A stretch of DNA of 64,000 nucleotides from Thermoanaerobacter sp. (GTDB lineage: Bacteria; Bacillota; Thermoanaerobacteria; Thermoanaerobacterales; Thermoanaerobacteraceae), in NCBI GenBank assembly GCA_014896455.1, contig JADBKJ010000009.1:1-64000 (forward strand). The letters run 5' to 3'. A program made the position numbers and the translations under genes. Positions 1 to 7,518 of the stretch are shown one piece after another (position 1 is the stretch's first letter; each line of letters begins with the position of its first letter). Below the pieces are notes generated by a model. It did not search any database. It was not told the origin of the DNA and saw nothing but the letters and a program-made list of their open reading frames with translations.

Positions 1-403
1 TCCGCAGTATATGATAACAAAAGATATGGGAGCAGCCTATGTAATAGCAAGAAGAGGATTAGGACTACAAGAAAAGATACCAGATAATTATATAAAGTTT
101 CTCAACGCATTGACTGTAGACGAGTTAGAAGAATTAAAAGAGCATGTAAAGAAAACAGTCAGGAACAAGTACTTAAAGAAGAAACACCTGAGAGAGATAA
201 AGAAAGCGTTAGAGATTTTACAAAGCCTTGAGAGTGAGCAAGGAAGGGTGCTAAAACCTCTGGATGGAACAAGTTTTAGTGCCTATGATTTCTGGCGAGT
301 TCTTAAGGTAGCGGTGGTGACTCCACTCTCTCCTGAGAAGGTAAAAAGAGACTTCTCTGCCCTGAGGGAATTATTAATTCAGGGCAAGTGGGGAGACCCG
401 TAA
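1..403 (+). pseudogene. tnpB: TnpB (IS607-type), C-terminal part, cut by window edge
   Basis: Open frame entering from outside the window and ending at TAA 401-403. It is nearly identical to the C-terminal 130 residues of the TnpB copy at 32467-33905. TnpB is the RuvC-fold RNA-guided nuclease carried by IS605/IS607 elements. The visible part starts at the RuvC-III segment (KDMGAAYVIARRG, with the expected catalytic Asp) and continues into a helical, basic tail ending in LIQGKWGDP. The TYTSxxCSxCG zinc-finger motif usual just before RuvC-III is not in the visible part, and is absent from the sister copy. Whether the rest of the gene is intact cannot be judged here. Confidence 0.85.
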
Positions 404-543
404 GGGCGCAAGTTCCTGCTTCTTGGGGCAGGGGCTATGGCTTTCCCAAATACCGCCTGCTGGGGCTGGGAAAGTCTGAAGGGCGGACTACAAATACCCC
501 AGCTATCTAAACTGTACATTTTTGTACAGTTTGGGTAACCAGG
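404..543 (+). ncRNA. Putative omega-RNA (reRNA) region and right end of IS607-type element, copy 1
   Basis: About 140 nt directly 3' of tnpB, almost base-for-base identical to 33906-34044 behind the second tnpB. It is markedly GC-richer than the host. It contains pairing runs (GGGGCAGGGGC, CTGCTGGGGCTGGGAAAG) and, near the end, a stem AAACTGTACA / TGTACAGTTT. Identity between the copies stops after GTAACCAGG, which defines the element end; IS607 recombinases join at GG dinucleotides, in keeping with that GG. TnpB-associated guide RNAs normally overlap the tnpB 3' end and read into the flank, so the guide here would be the sequence after 543. The RNA is inferred from family knowledge. Confidence 0.6.
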
Positions 544-551
544 GGATAAAA

Positions 552-1991
552 GTGAAAAGAATTGCCTTAGTATTGATAGGTTTATTTATTTTGACACTAT
601 CGGGGTGCTTTGCGAAAGTTAATAACAATGATGAAAATGCTCCTATAAATCCAAAGCCTATGGTACAAGACGTGTCAAAAGAGATTTCCCTTTATTTTTT
701 AAATGATAAAATGAATGGACTTATTTTAGAAAAAAGACTTATTTCTAAGGACGCTGATGTTTTAAAACAAGTTGTAATTGAAATGATTAAAGGGCCGACA
801 GATGAATACGCAAAATCGGTATTCCCTAATGGCACAAAGCTAATCTCTATAGAATTACAAGAGGGAACCGCTTTTGTAAATTTATCCAAAGAATTTTTAC
901 AAGACAGTGAAGATGAAGAAATAGACAAATTAAGAGTTGCGGCACTCATAAATGCTTTGACCGATATACCCGGAGTTGACAGTGTTCAAATACTGGTAGA
1001 GGGAAATAAAATTGATGCGGTAGGGAAATATAAAATAGGTTTAGATCCTTTAAAAAGAATGATATTAATAGGAGATGTATACAATAATCCAGATAGGATA
1101 AAGAAATTACAAGAGAGAGCAGATTTAGGAAAAGAAACATGGCGTTTTGACCCTATCCAACTCCTTAGAAAAGAAGGCGGGATAATAGGGATTGGAAGTG
1201 AAGATGATCTGACTTTAAAAAGCGAAGATAATGGTGTAGCTTATGTAGAGGCAATACACGATAACAAAATGTACAGCATAACATTGGTTCAGCCTCTTGG
1301 CAAAGGGAATAACTTTATTTGGGTTATAGATAATGTCAAAGCCAAGTTTACTCAAATACCTGAAGCAAATCCTCTTAAAGGAGAATCTTTCATATACGGT
1401 ATAGTGAAGGCTATTGACTATCAAAACAGAATTATAACAATTGAAAGAGAATACCAGGACTCTCAGGATGTAAGAAATCAAGTAGGGCCGGATATAAAGG
1501 TATTGCCTGATGCTATTATACATTTTCAGGCGAAAGTAGGTTATGACAGCCAAGGAGGATTTAAGTATGGGGAAAAAGACATAAACTTTGCAGAAATAAA
1601 AATAGGTGATGAACTGGGTATAATACTAAATAAAGATAAAGAAGCGAGGGCTATAATAGTTTCGGATAGGAGTAACATATCTTATGAGCCTAATATAAAA
1701 GTAATATCTCCTGTAAGAAACAATGTTGTGACAAGCCCATTTAAAGTAATAGGCAAAGCGAGAGTATTCGAAGGGAATGTAAATATAAGGCTTGTTGACA
1801 GCAATGGAAATGTTTTGAGTGAGACTTTTGTACAAGCAAGTAATGCTGCTCCTTCTTGGGGAGATTTTGAAGCTATAATTTCTTATAAACCTTTGAAAGA
1901 GCCTCAAAACGGTATTCTGCAGGTTTTCTCTTTAAGTCCTAAAGATGGTTCTGTGCAAAACCTCGTTTCTATCCCATTAAAACTTAAGTGA
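552..1991 (+). CDS. GerMN-domain lipoprotein with C-terminal Gmad2 domain
   Basis: Secreted lipoprotein of the spore/germination GerMN family. From GTG 552 the protein starts VKRIALVLIGLF, with a lipobox LSGC at about residues 16-19. A GerMN domain follows (about 50-160: ISLYFLNDKMNGL, FVNLSKEF, VDSVQILVEGN), then a middle region and an Ig-like Gmad2 domain at the C-terminus (IKVISPVRNNVVTSPFKVIG). An in-frame ATG at 522 lies inside the IS607-type end and would put a non-signal stretch ahead of the signal peptide, so GTG 552 is preferred, with AGGGGAT at 541-547 as ribosome site. Part of that site comes from the inserted element, so the native promoter has been displaced. It is convergent with yyaC, 2 bp away. 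The exact role is unknown. Confidence 0.85.
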   Translation: MKRIALVLIGLFILTLSGCFAKVNNNDENAPINPKPMVQDVSKEISLYFLNDKMNGLILEKRLISKDADVLKQVVIEMIKGPTDEYAKSVFPNGTKLISIELQEGTAFVNLSKEFLQDSEDEEIDKLRVAALINALTDIPGVDSVQILVEGNKIDAVGKYKIGLDPLKRMILIGDVYNNPDRIKKLQERADLGKETWRFDPIQLLRKEGGIIGIGSEDDLTLKSEDNGVAYVEAIHDNKMYSITLVQPLGKGNNFIWVIDNVKAKFTQIPEANPLKGESFIYGIVKAIDYQNRIITIEREYQDSQDVRNQVGPDIKVLPDAIIHFQAKVGYDSQGGFKYGEKDINFAEIKIGDELGIILNKDKEARAIIVSDRSNISYEPNIKVISPVRNNVVTSPFKVIGKARVFEGNVNIRLVDSNGNVLSETFVQASNAAPSWGDFEAIISYKPLKEPQNGILQVFSLSPKDGSVQNLVSIPLKLK

Positions 1992-1993
1992 AT

Positions 1994-2503
1994 TTAGTAT
2001 TTCAAAGCTAATTGAATACTTTTGGCAATTACTTCGGCTATGTCAAATACAAACCCTAATCTTACGGAATTTAAAAGAATTGAGTCATATACATCGACAA
2101 TGCCTACTATTGAAATATCTCCAACAGGAGGAAGCATTTTCCCCACACCTTTTCCAGGGTACAGTGGGGCTTTTTTTATTGAGATTTTTCCTATACTTTC
2201 TTTATTTCCCAACGAAGCATCTATAGCTATAATTTTACTATTAGTATGTTTCTTTTTTATGTATTTTATATTTTCTTCTAAGTTCATAGCATGAATCGGA
2301 GACTTTAATGTGCCGTAAACGAAATAATTTGATGGAATAGTTTTGGAAAGTAAGTCACCCACAATAGGTCCTAATGAGTCGCTTATGAATTTGTCTGTGC
2401 CGATACATAAAAAAATTGAATTAGGACTTAAATATGTACTTAAAAAATTTGATATGAAATAAATTGCATTTGAGTCGTCATATTTAAGTCTTAATTCCTC
2501 CAT
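1994..2503 (-). CDS. yyaC: YyaC-family sporulation protein (GPR-like, DUF1256)
   Basis: Small cytoplasmic protein of about 169 residues, recognised by the family motifs FLCIGTDKFISDSLGP, YGTLKSPIHAMNL, IIAIDASLG and PGKGVGKMLPPVGDISIVG. The fold is related to the spore protease GPR/HybD phosphorylase-hydrolase superfamily; the conserved Asp residues in GTDKFISDSLGP and AIDASLG are present. The biochemical role is not established. I start it at ATG 2503 because AAAGGAGGC lies about 9 nt upstream on the minus strand; a longer frame back to 2572 adds 23 residues with no ribosome site. It is divergent from the gene at 2591. Confidence 0.85.
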   Translation of the reverse strand: MEELRLKYDDSNAIYFISNFLSTYLSPNSIFLCIGTDKFISDSLGPIVGDLLSKTIPSNYFVYGTLKSPIHAMNLEENIKYIKKKHTNSKIIAIDASLGNKESIGKISIKKAPLYPGKGVGKMLPPVGDISIVGIVDVYDSILLNSVRLGFVFDIAEVIAKSIQLALKY

Positions 2504-2590
2504 ATATAAATAGCCTCCTTTAAAATAAGCTGAATTAAAACCTTTACGATAAGCAATAATAAAAATGTGCAATATTAATGAAAGGAATGG

Positions 2591-3202
2591 TTGTTGGTGA
2601 AGGGGCTAAAATATTTGGCTTTGATTACTGCAATTGCTCTTTTTACTACTATGTTTATGTTGAAGACAAAGTTTGAAGAACCTATTTATTTCTCTCAACA
2701 AGATTTGTGGGATAAAAGTGAAAACCAACTTACAAAAGGAAGTGAGGCAGTTTGTAAAGAAGAGCTAACTGCCAGTTCAAAAGTAGATAAAGAAGATAAA
2801 GAAATGGCAAAAAGAAATCAAGGAAGTGAAAATGCCAGAAAAGTAAGGATTTTCAAAGAGAAAATGTTAGAGGACCTGCTTAAACAAAAAAACAGAGAAG
2901 TTTATGATTTGGAAAATAACAAAAAAACGCAAAAGGAAAATAGTGGCGATGACAACATAATAATTACTACAGAAAAGATTTTACAAGTGCAAAATGAAAT
3001 GGAACCTTCACAAAAAATCAAAGTAATGAGTATTATACTTAAATTAGGAACAGATGATATGAACGAAATTATGAAAATGGCTCAGAAGGGTTTGACACAA
3101 AAGGATAATGACAAAATAATGGAAATATTAAAAAATAAGCTTTCCTCTGAAGATGTTCAGTACCTTGTAGAAATAGCAAATGAATATTTTGCAAAAAAAT
3201 AA
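2591..3202 (+). CDS. Hypothetical membrane-anchored charged protein
   Basis: 203 residues, family not recognised. One N-terminal hydrophobic segment (about residues 7-24, ALITAIALFTTMFML) is followed by a very charged, Lys/Glu-rich, probably helical stretch (about 45-130) and a short C-terminal helical domain (about 150-203). The topology is a single-pass anchor with most of the protein outside. The start is uncertain: TTG 2591, TTG 2594 and GTG 2597 all follow AAAGGA at 2581-2586. The stop codon abuts the terminator hairpin carrying repeat element A. It is divergent from yyaC, so a spore or envelope role is possible but not shown. Confidence 0.65.
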   Translation: MLVKGLKYLALITAIALFTTMFMLKTKFEEPIYFSQQDLWDKSENQLTKGSEAVCKEELTASSKVDKEDKEMAKRNQGSENARKVRIFKEKMLEDLLKQKNREVYDLENNKKTQKENSGDDNIIITTEKILQVQNEMEPSQKIKVMSIILKLGTDDMNEIMKMAQKGLTQKDNDKIMEILKNKLSSEDVQYLVEIANEYFAKK

Positions 3203-3227
3203 ACCCCTCCTTAAAATTAGAAGGGGT
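3203..3227. terminator. Intrinsic terminator hairpin, left copy of a duplicated 25-bp unit
   Basis: ACCCCTCC...AAGGGGT inverted repeat immediately after the stop at 3202. The same 25 bp recurs at 3609-3633, where it is followed by a T-run. The two copies bracket repeat element A, so the hairpin was duplicated on insertion. Confidence 0.85.
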
Positions 3228-3608
3228 CAGTTTGTTGACAAAGTTAAAAAATATTCAAAGGAGATATTTTGCATCGGCTCCGATGTTCCAAAGCGACAAA
3301 ACTAAGCTCGACCTTCGGGCTCCGGCAGGGTACCGGGCACATTCGACATCCTTGTCTTAGTGCCCGCCTCCGCCATCCGTGGCTACGGCCCTGCCTCCAC
3401 CCTTGGTCTCGCTAAGTTTTGTTGCCACTTTGTCACAAGTCGCACCGATTGCAAAATATCTCCTTTACGAAAGTTTGTCTACAGTCTGTCCGCCATCCGT
3501 GGCTACGGCCCTGCCTCCACCCTTGGTCTCGCTAAGTTTTGTTACCGCTTTGTCACAAGTCGCTCCGATTGCAAAATATCTCCTTTACGAAAGTTTGTCT
3601 ACAGTCTG
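3228..3608 (+). mobile_element. Terminator-associated MITE-like element, copy A (with duplicated right arm)
   Basis: Non-coding 381-bp element with ends CAGTTTGTTGACAAAG and GTTTGTCTACAGTCTG, which are imperfect inverted repeats. The inner part of each arm carries AAAGGAGATATTTTGCA or its complement. The core is GC-rich (CTCGACCTTCGGGCTCCGGC, GGTACCGGGCAC), unlike the host. The right arm occurs twice in tandem (3369-3488 and 3489-3608, each 120 bp with a few mismatches). It is flanked by a perfect 25-bp duplication of a terminator hairpin. No transposase is encoded, so any movement must be driven in trans. Related copies lie at 37198, 37985, 42669, 49604 and 59397. Confidence 0.8.
3369..3608 (+). 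repeat. Two tandem 120-bp units inside element A
   Basis: Both units begin TCCGCCATCCGTGGCTACGG and end CTACAGTCTG. They differ at a few positions (for example TTGCCACTTT against TTACCGCTTT, and GTCGCACCG against GTCGCTCCG). Each unit is a complete right arm of the element. The duplication arose after or during insertion, since the other copies have only one. Confidence 0.9.
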
Positions 3609-3636
3609 ACCCCTCCTTAAAATTAGAAGGGGTTTT
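3609..3636. terminator. Intrinsic terminator, right copy of the duplicated hairpin
   Basis: Identical 25-bp hairpin to 3203-3227, followed by TTTTAAA. It lies between the unknown gene ending at 3202 and the convergent gene ending at 3651. Confidence 0.8.
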
Positions 3637-3650
3637 AAATTTCGCTAAAT

Positions 3651-6014
3651 TTATTTATTTATGAGATTTTTAAACTGATAGTTTACTTCTTTGCCGTTTA
3701 CCATTACAGAAATGAAGCCAAAGTCATTGTATATGTCATTTGTATTGCCTTCTACGTCTGTACCATAAGTTGTGATGTATCTTATTTCATCATTTAAAGT
3801 AGTGTAAAACTTGTTTTTGCTGTTATATATAATCCACACATTTTTACCTGTATTTTTGTTAAATTCTTTTAGAGTCTCTTCAAATAAAGTAGCTTCTTTT
3901 ACGTCTTTAAAACCATCACTTCCCCATACTGGTTTAGGAAGTATGACAAAAAGGTTATCTCCTTTTACGTTGCTGAGCTGTTCTTTAAACCAAGTCCATT
4001 GGTTTTTATCAGGACTTAAAAGACTTCCACTGCGATTGTTAAGTACAATAAATGTTGAATTGTTATAATTATATACCTCATACTTCTCATTGGTGGTAAT
4101 GTATTTAACCTTCAAATTATTTAAAACTTTTTCATCTACATCTCCTAAAAATATAGCCAGTGGGTATTCTTTGTTTGCAATATCAGCCGCTTTTAAAGAT
4201 ATTTGCAACTTCAAAAGGGTATTGTATTTTGTATCACCAAATACCATAAATTTAAAAGAATTAGAAGTATTTTTCACAGGCACTTCTTTGTTAGCTGGGT
4301 CTATTTGTGTAAACTCTGTAACTTTAGGAAGTACTGACGTGTCAAATTCTGAACCTTGCCCTACTTTAACGGGTAAAATGGCTTTTTCTCCCAGTATATT
4401 TGCGACAAGTGCACCACTCGCATCGAAATTAGAGGATATAAATACTCCCTTACTATCTATATTGCCAATGTTGTTATAAACATCCCAAGTGATATCTTGC
4501 GGTTCTATTAAAGCTCTGTAGCCTTTTATGTTCTTTGCAGTGACTGTTATGGGTACTGCTTTGTTTTTATCAACGACTATATTAGCTGGATTAAATCGTA
4601 TGTCTACAGGTTTGTCAAGTGAAGTTATCTTGATAGTCCCAATAGCATTTCCTACTCTTGCAGTTATAACACCTTCTCCTACGCTTGTTGGCATAAAAGC
4701 ATTACTACTAAATACTCCAGTAATTCCACTTACTGAAAACAAAACTTCTTCAGGATTAATTATGACAGGATTGTAATTTTCATCGTATCCTTTAACTGTA
4801 ATTGTCCTGTGAAGTCCTTTAAACACGTTAGTATTTGATACTTCTAATTTTAAAGCGTATAGATTTCCCTTAGGAGCTGTGTTAAATATTCCTATTCCAT
4901 TTGCTACTTTTCTTTCATAGCCTTCAGGAGCATAATTTGCAAGTTTAGCGTCAGTATCCCCTATTGGTCTTATTGCCATTTGTGTTGACCCGCCACCGTC
5001 TAAGTTTAAAGCATCATATGCACCTAAGGATATCATTAAATTTGCCATTTCTGTTTGTGTCATTCCACGGCTTGAAGTACCGTCAACAGTGGCGATGATC
5101 AAATATTTTTTGTCTTGAGTATAGCCTATTGCTGTTCGTGCTGTGTAGCCTTTTATTTCATGAGTGAAAGGCGCAATTTTTCCGTCTTTTACAAGGATTG
5201 TGCCGCCACTTACAGCCATTTTGAGATTTTGAAAGGGAGGATTTGTATTTATGTCTTTTTGTATTATATCTCCTGGCTTTAAAGTGAGTAAATTTTTACC
5301 TACATAACCTGCACCAGCCAACACATATCCGCCTTGTGGTATTTCGACAGAAGGCTGTCCTTGACGCACTTCTAATACTCTGTCATTTTCATCTACAACG
5401 ACTTCTACCAATTGAGGTACATTTTCATTTGCTCCCGGAGATGTTGTAAACCAATCCCTTGTGTACATTACTAAATACTCAAAAGTATTGCTTATTTTAT
5501 TTATTGCGGCAAGAGGAAGTTTCGTGCCGTTTGGAAGAGTAACGGACATACTTTTTGACCAATATTCTATAGAGGGAACTCCATTTGCGTCAATGGAGAA
5601 AGTGGCCAGTTTACCCTCATTTGAAGGGTCTGTTATTAACTTTCCATCTTTTACTGTTGCTCCTATTACGAATCCTGTTTTTGTATCGAAGAAATCGCCG
5701 TTCACAGCAGCCACAGCACCATAAGAATTTGCCATTTCACGCACTGGCATTCTATCTTTTATGCCAGTAGGATTGAAAATTACTGATACATCAGTATATT
5801 TATCAGTTAAGTCCACTTTTAACACGTTAATGTTTATCCATCCTTCAGTCGTAAAATAGGTTATATTTTTATGTACTACTCCTTTACTTAAATTTTGTGC
5901 AAATTCTTTTGCCTCAAGGATTGTATATGTATCGGCCTTTACATTTTGCATTGGAAAAGCTAAAAATAGTAGAAGAGAGCTGATGCATAAAGATAAGATT
6001 TTTTTAATTCTCAA
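3651..6014 (-). CDS. Secreted phosphodiester glycosidase (NAGPA/DUF2233) family protein with degenerate C-terminal phosphatase-like domain
   Basis: 787 residues with a signal peptide (MRIKKILSLCISSLLLFLAF..., cleavage near NVKADT). The NAGPA/DUF2233 domain covers about residues 60-390: AAVNGDFFDT, VGKNLLTLKPGD, ARTAIGYT, and LNLDGGGSTQMAI, whose acidic residues match the active-site region of phosphodiester glycosidases. Ig-like or Big-type repeats follow (about 390-540). The C-terminal part (about 570-787) resembles a calcineurin-type phosphatase (FMVFGDTKYN, AIFLGDVDE), but the histidine-rich metal motifs are missing, so it is probably non-catalytic. The start has a good ribosome site (GGAGGGATATAATTG). 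It is likely involved in surface glycan or wall metabolism; the substrate is unknown. Confidence 0.8.
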   Translation of the reverse strand: MRIKKILSLCISSLLLFLAFPMQNVKADTYTILEAKEFAQNLSKGVVHKNITYFTTEGWININVLKVDLTDKYTDVSVIFNPTGIKDRMPVREMANSYGAVAAVNGDFFDTKTGFVIGATVKDGKLITDPSNEGKLATFSIDANGVPSIEYWSKSMSVTLPNGTKLPLAAINKISNTFEYLVMYTRDWFTTSPGANENVPQLVEVVVDENDRVLEVRQGQPSVEIPQGGYVLAGAGYVGKNLLTLKPGDIIQKDINTNPPFQNLKMAVSGGTILVKDGKIAPFTHEIKGYTARTAIGYTQDKKYLIIATVDGTSSRGMTQTEMANLMISLGAYDALNLDGGGSTQMAIRPIGDTDAKLANYAPEGYERKVANGIGIFNTAPKGNLYALKLEVSNTNVFKGLHRTITVKGYDENYNPVIINPEEVLFSVSGITGVFSSNAFMPTSVGEGVITARVGNAIGTIKITSLDKPVDIRFNPANIVVDKNKAVPITVTAKNIKGYRALIEPQDITWDVYNNIGNIDSKGVFISSNFDASGALVANILGEKAILPVKVGQGSEFDTSVLPKVTEFTQIDPANKEVPVKNTSNSFKFMVFGDTKYNTLLKLQISLKAADIANKEYPLAIFLGDVDEKVLNNLKVKYITTNEKYEVYNYNNSTFIVLNNRSGSLLSPDKNQWTWFKEQLSNVKGDNLFVILPKPVWGSDGFKDVKEATLFEETLKEFNKNTGKNVWIIYNSKNKFYTTLNDEIRYITTYGTDVEGNTNDIYNDFGFISVMVNGKEVNYQFKNLINK

Positions 6015-6305
6015 TTATATCCCTCCAGTTGGTTTTTATTGTGTTTTTACAGGTTAATTGTACCATTGCATTATTACAGGTGTATTACAAAAACATAAAT
6101 ATTTGGTTAATATATATATTATTTGCTGAGCAGATAAAGTTAAAACATTAAGCTTATCCTAAGGATAGAGTTAGTTTGAAGAAAATTAAAAAATTCTTTA
6201 CTTCTATTTTAAATCAATTGATTTAAAATATGACGTATTCTTAAAAAATTTAAAGATTACAAGCGATAAATCAATAAAACGGCCATTTTTAAGCTTCTAT
6301 GCCTA
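6015..6305. other. AT-rich intergenic region
   Basis: About 290 bp between the upstream end of the divergent secreted protein gene and the tRNA promoter. It holds a palindromic AATCAATTGATT at about 6212-6223. No ORF with a ribosome site and no recognised RNA family was seen. Confidence 0.6.
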
Positions 6306-6334
6306 TTGTGAAATTTCATTTTTTCTATTATAAT
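6306..6334 (+). promoter_or_regulatory. Sigma-A promoter of the tRNA cluster
   Basis: TTGTGA (6306-6311), 17-bp spacer, TATAAT (6329-6334), ending about 18 bp before the first tRNA. Confidence 0.65.
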
Positions 6335-6352
6335 TTATTTCGTCACTGATGT

Positions 6353-6428
6353 CGGGATGTGGCGCAGTTGGTAGCGCACGTGCTTTGGGAGCATGGGGTC
6401 GGGGGTTCAAGTCCCTCCATCCCGACCA
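6353..6428 (+). tRNA. tRNA-Pro (UGG)
   Basis: 76 nt including encoded CCA. The acceptor stem CGGGATG/CATCCCG pairs perfectly. Anticodon stem GTGC/GCAT flanks the loop TTTGGGA, giving anticodon TGG. The T-arm is GGGGGTTCAAGTCCCTC. First gene of a three-tRNA cluster. Confidence 0.95.
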
Positions 6429-6432
6429 TTGT

Positions 6433-6509
6433 GGTCGTATAGCTCAGCTGGGAGAGCACCTGCCTTACCAAGCAGGGGGTCATAGGTTCGAGTCCTATTG
6501 CGACCACCA
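6433..6509 (+). tRNA. tRNA-Val-like (UAC) with an 8-nt anticodon loop; isotype uncertain
   Basis: 77 nt with encoded CCA. Acceptor GGTCGTA/TGCGACC, D-arm GCTCAGCTGGGAGAGC, T-arm ATAGGTTCGAGTCCTAT. The anticodon stem CCTGC/GCAGG is perfect but encloses eight bases, CTTACCAA, not seven. The body (TAGCTCAGCTGGGAGAGCA, variable GGGTC, discriminator A73) is that of bacterial tRNA-Val(UAC), whose loop is normally CTTACAA, so one extra C is present. Reading the loop as TTACCAA would give ACC (Gly), but A73 and G1-C72/G2-C71 argue against tRNA-Gly. Confidence 0.7.
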
Positions 6510-6530
6510 GGATCAAAACTTTTTATTTCT

Positions 6531-6616
6531 GGAGGGATACCCAAGTGGCCAAAGGGGGCAGACTGTAAATCTGTTGGCTGTCGCCTTCGATGGTTCAAAT
6601 CCATCTCCCTCCACCA
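6531..6616 (+). tRNA. tRNA-Tyr (GUA)
   Basis: 86-nt class II tRNA with a long variable arm and encoded CCA. Acceptor GGAGGGA/TCCCTCC. Anticodon stem CAGA/TCTG with loop CTGTAAA, giving anticodon GTA. Confidence 0.95.
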
Positions 6617-6662
6617 TATGAGGAAGTCTGTTTGTCACTTTTATTTTTCTTCTTCAAATATC

Positions 6663-6690
6663 TTGACATGGTAAAAAAGTGTAGTATAAT
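6663..6690 (+). promoter_or_regulatory. Sigma-A promoter of rubrerythrin
   Basis: TTGACA (6663-6668), 16-bp spacer, TATAAT (6685-6690), about 60 bp upstream of the start codon. Confidence 0.75.
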
Positions 6691-6750
6691 ATTATTTGAA
6701 AGAGAAAATAATTATTTATTAATAAAAATTTGATTAAGGAGGAATCTTTT

Positions 6751-7254
6751 ATGAGAGAAATGACGAGACACAATCTTAGTGAAGCCTATGCAGGAGAGAG
6801 CCAAGCTCACATGAGATATCAAATTTTTGCTGATGTAGCTGAAAAAGAAGGCAAACCTAATATTGCAAGACTTTTCAGGGCTATTTCCTATGCTGAATTG
6901 GTACATGCCACAAATCATTATAAAACTCTTGGAGAAGTTGGAAATACAGTAGAAAATCTTGAAAAAGCTATAGAAGGGGAAACCTTTGAAGTAGAAGAGA
7001 TGTATCCTGCTTATAATGCTGTTGCAGAACTTCAAGAGGAATCTGGAGCTAAAAAAAGCATACATTATGCTATTGAGGCTGAAAAAATACATGCAAAATT
7101 GTACACTGAAGCAAAAGAAGCAGCATTAAAGGGAGAAGATATAAAGATATCAAAAGTTTACATATGTCCTGTTTGCGGATATACCTCTGTTGATGTATTG
7201 CCAGAAAAATGTCCTGTATGTGGAGTTCCTGGAGAAAAATTTGTAGCATTTTAA
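6751..7254 (+). CDS. rbr: Rubrerythrin
   Basis: 167 residues from ATG 6751, preceded by AAGGAGGA; the frame opens 21 nt earlier, but that stretch contains the ribosome site. The N-terminal four-helix diiron domain shows ligand motifs EAYAGESQAHMRY, AELVHATNHY and EAEKIHAKLY. The C-terminal rubredoxin-like domain has CPVCGYTSVDVLPEKCPVCG for one iron. It is a cytoplasmic peroxidase that reduces hydrogen peroxide with electrons from NADH-linked carriers, as expected of a strict anaerobe. Monocistronic, with its own promoter and terminator. Confidence 0.95.
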   Translation: MREMTRHNLSEAYAGESQAHMRYQIFADVAEKEGKPNIARLFRAISYAELVHATNHYKTLGEVGNTVENLEKAIEGETFEVEEMYPAYNAVAELQEESGAKKSIHYAIEAEKIHAKLYTEAKEAALKGEDIKISKVYICPVCGYTSVDVLPEKCPVCGVPGEKFVAF

Positions 7255-7259
7255 AAGAT

Positions 7260-7287
7260 AAGAGCATGTTTTAGCATGCTCTTTTTT
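7260..7287 (+). terminator. Intrinsic terminator after rubrerythrin
   Basis: AGAGCATG-loop-CATGCTCT followed by TTTTTT. Confidence 0.85.
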
Positions 7288-7301
7288 GATGCCAAAAATA
7301 T

Positions 7302-7330
7302 TTGACATAGTATGTAAAGTGTGCTATAGT
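7302..7330 (+). promoter_or_regulatory. Sigma-A promoter of the SAM riboswitch-metK unit
   Basis: TTGACA (7302-7307), 17-bp spacer, TATAGT (7325-7330), starting transcription just before the riboswitch. Confidence 0.75.
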
Positions 7331-7355
7331 AGACATCAGAAAATTTAATAACATG

Positions 7356-7459
7356 CTCTTATCAAGAGAGGTGGAGGGAAAGAGCCCGATGAAACCCAGC
7401 AACCTGTCCTATAGGACAAGGTGCTAATTCTCTCAGAAGCATGCTTCTGAAAGATGAGG
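7356..7459 (+). ncRNA. SAM-I (S-box) riboswitch
   Basis: The S-box core is visible: CTCTTATCAAGAGAGGTGGA, GATGAAACCCAGCAACC, AAGGTGCTAATTC, then the closing GATGAG pairing with CTTATC of P1. It senses S-adenosylmethionine and here precedes metK, whose product makes SAM, giving feedback control. Confidence 0.95.
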
Positions 7460-7466
7460 GTATGTG

Positions 7467-7500
7467 CCTCTTCTTTTGGAAGGGGTTTTATTTTGTTTTT
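7467..7500 (+). terminator. Expression-platform terminator of the SAM riboswitch
   Basis: CCTCTTC TTTT GAAGGGG followed by TTTTATTTTGTTTTT, between the aptamer and the metK start. SAM binding should favour this hairpin. Confidence 0.8.
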
Positions 7501-7518
7501 AAGGAGGAATAGGAAAAA

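Noticed and set aside
3360-3620. Two overlapping open frames with internally repeated protein
   Set aside because: They are translations of the tandem right arms of element A; there is no ribosome site and both frames are equally open.
6349-6621. Open frames on both strands over the tRNA cluster
   Set aside because: They translate tRNA genes; such frames are common annotation artefacts.
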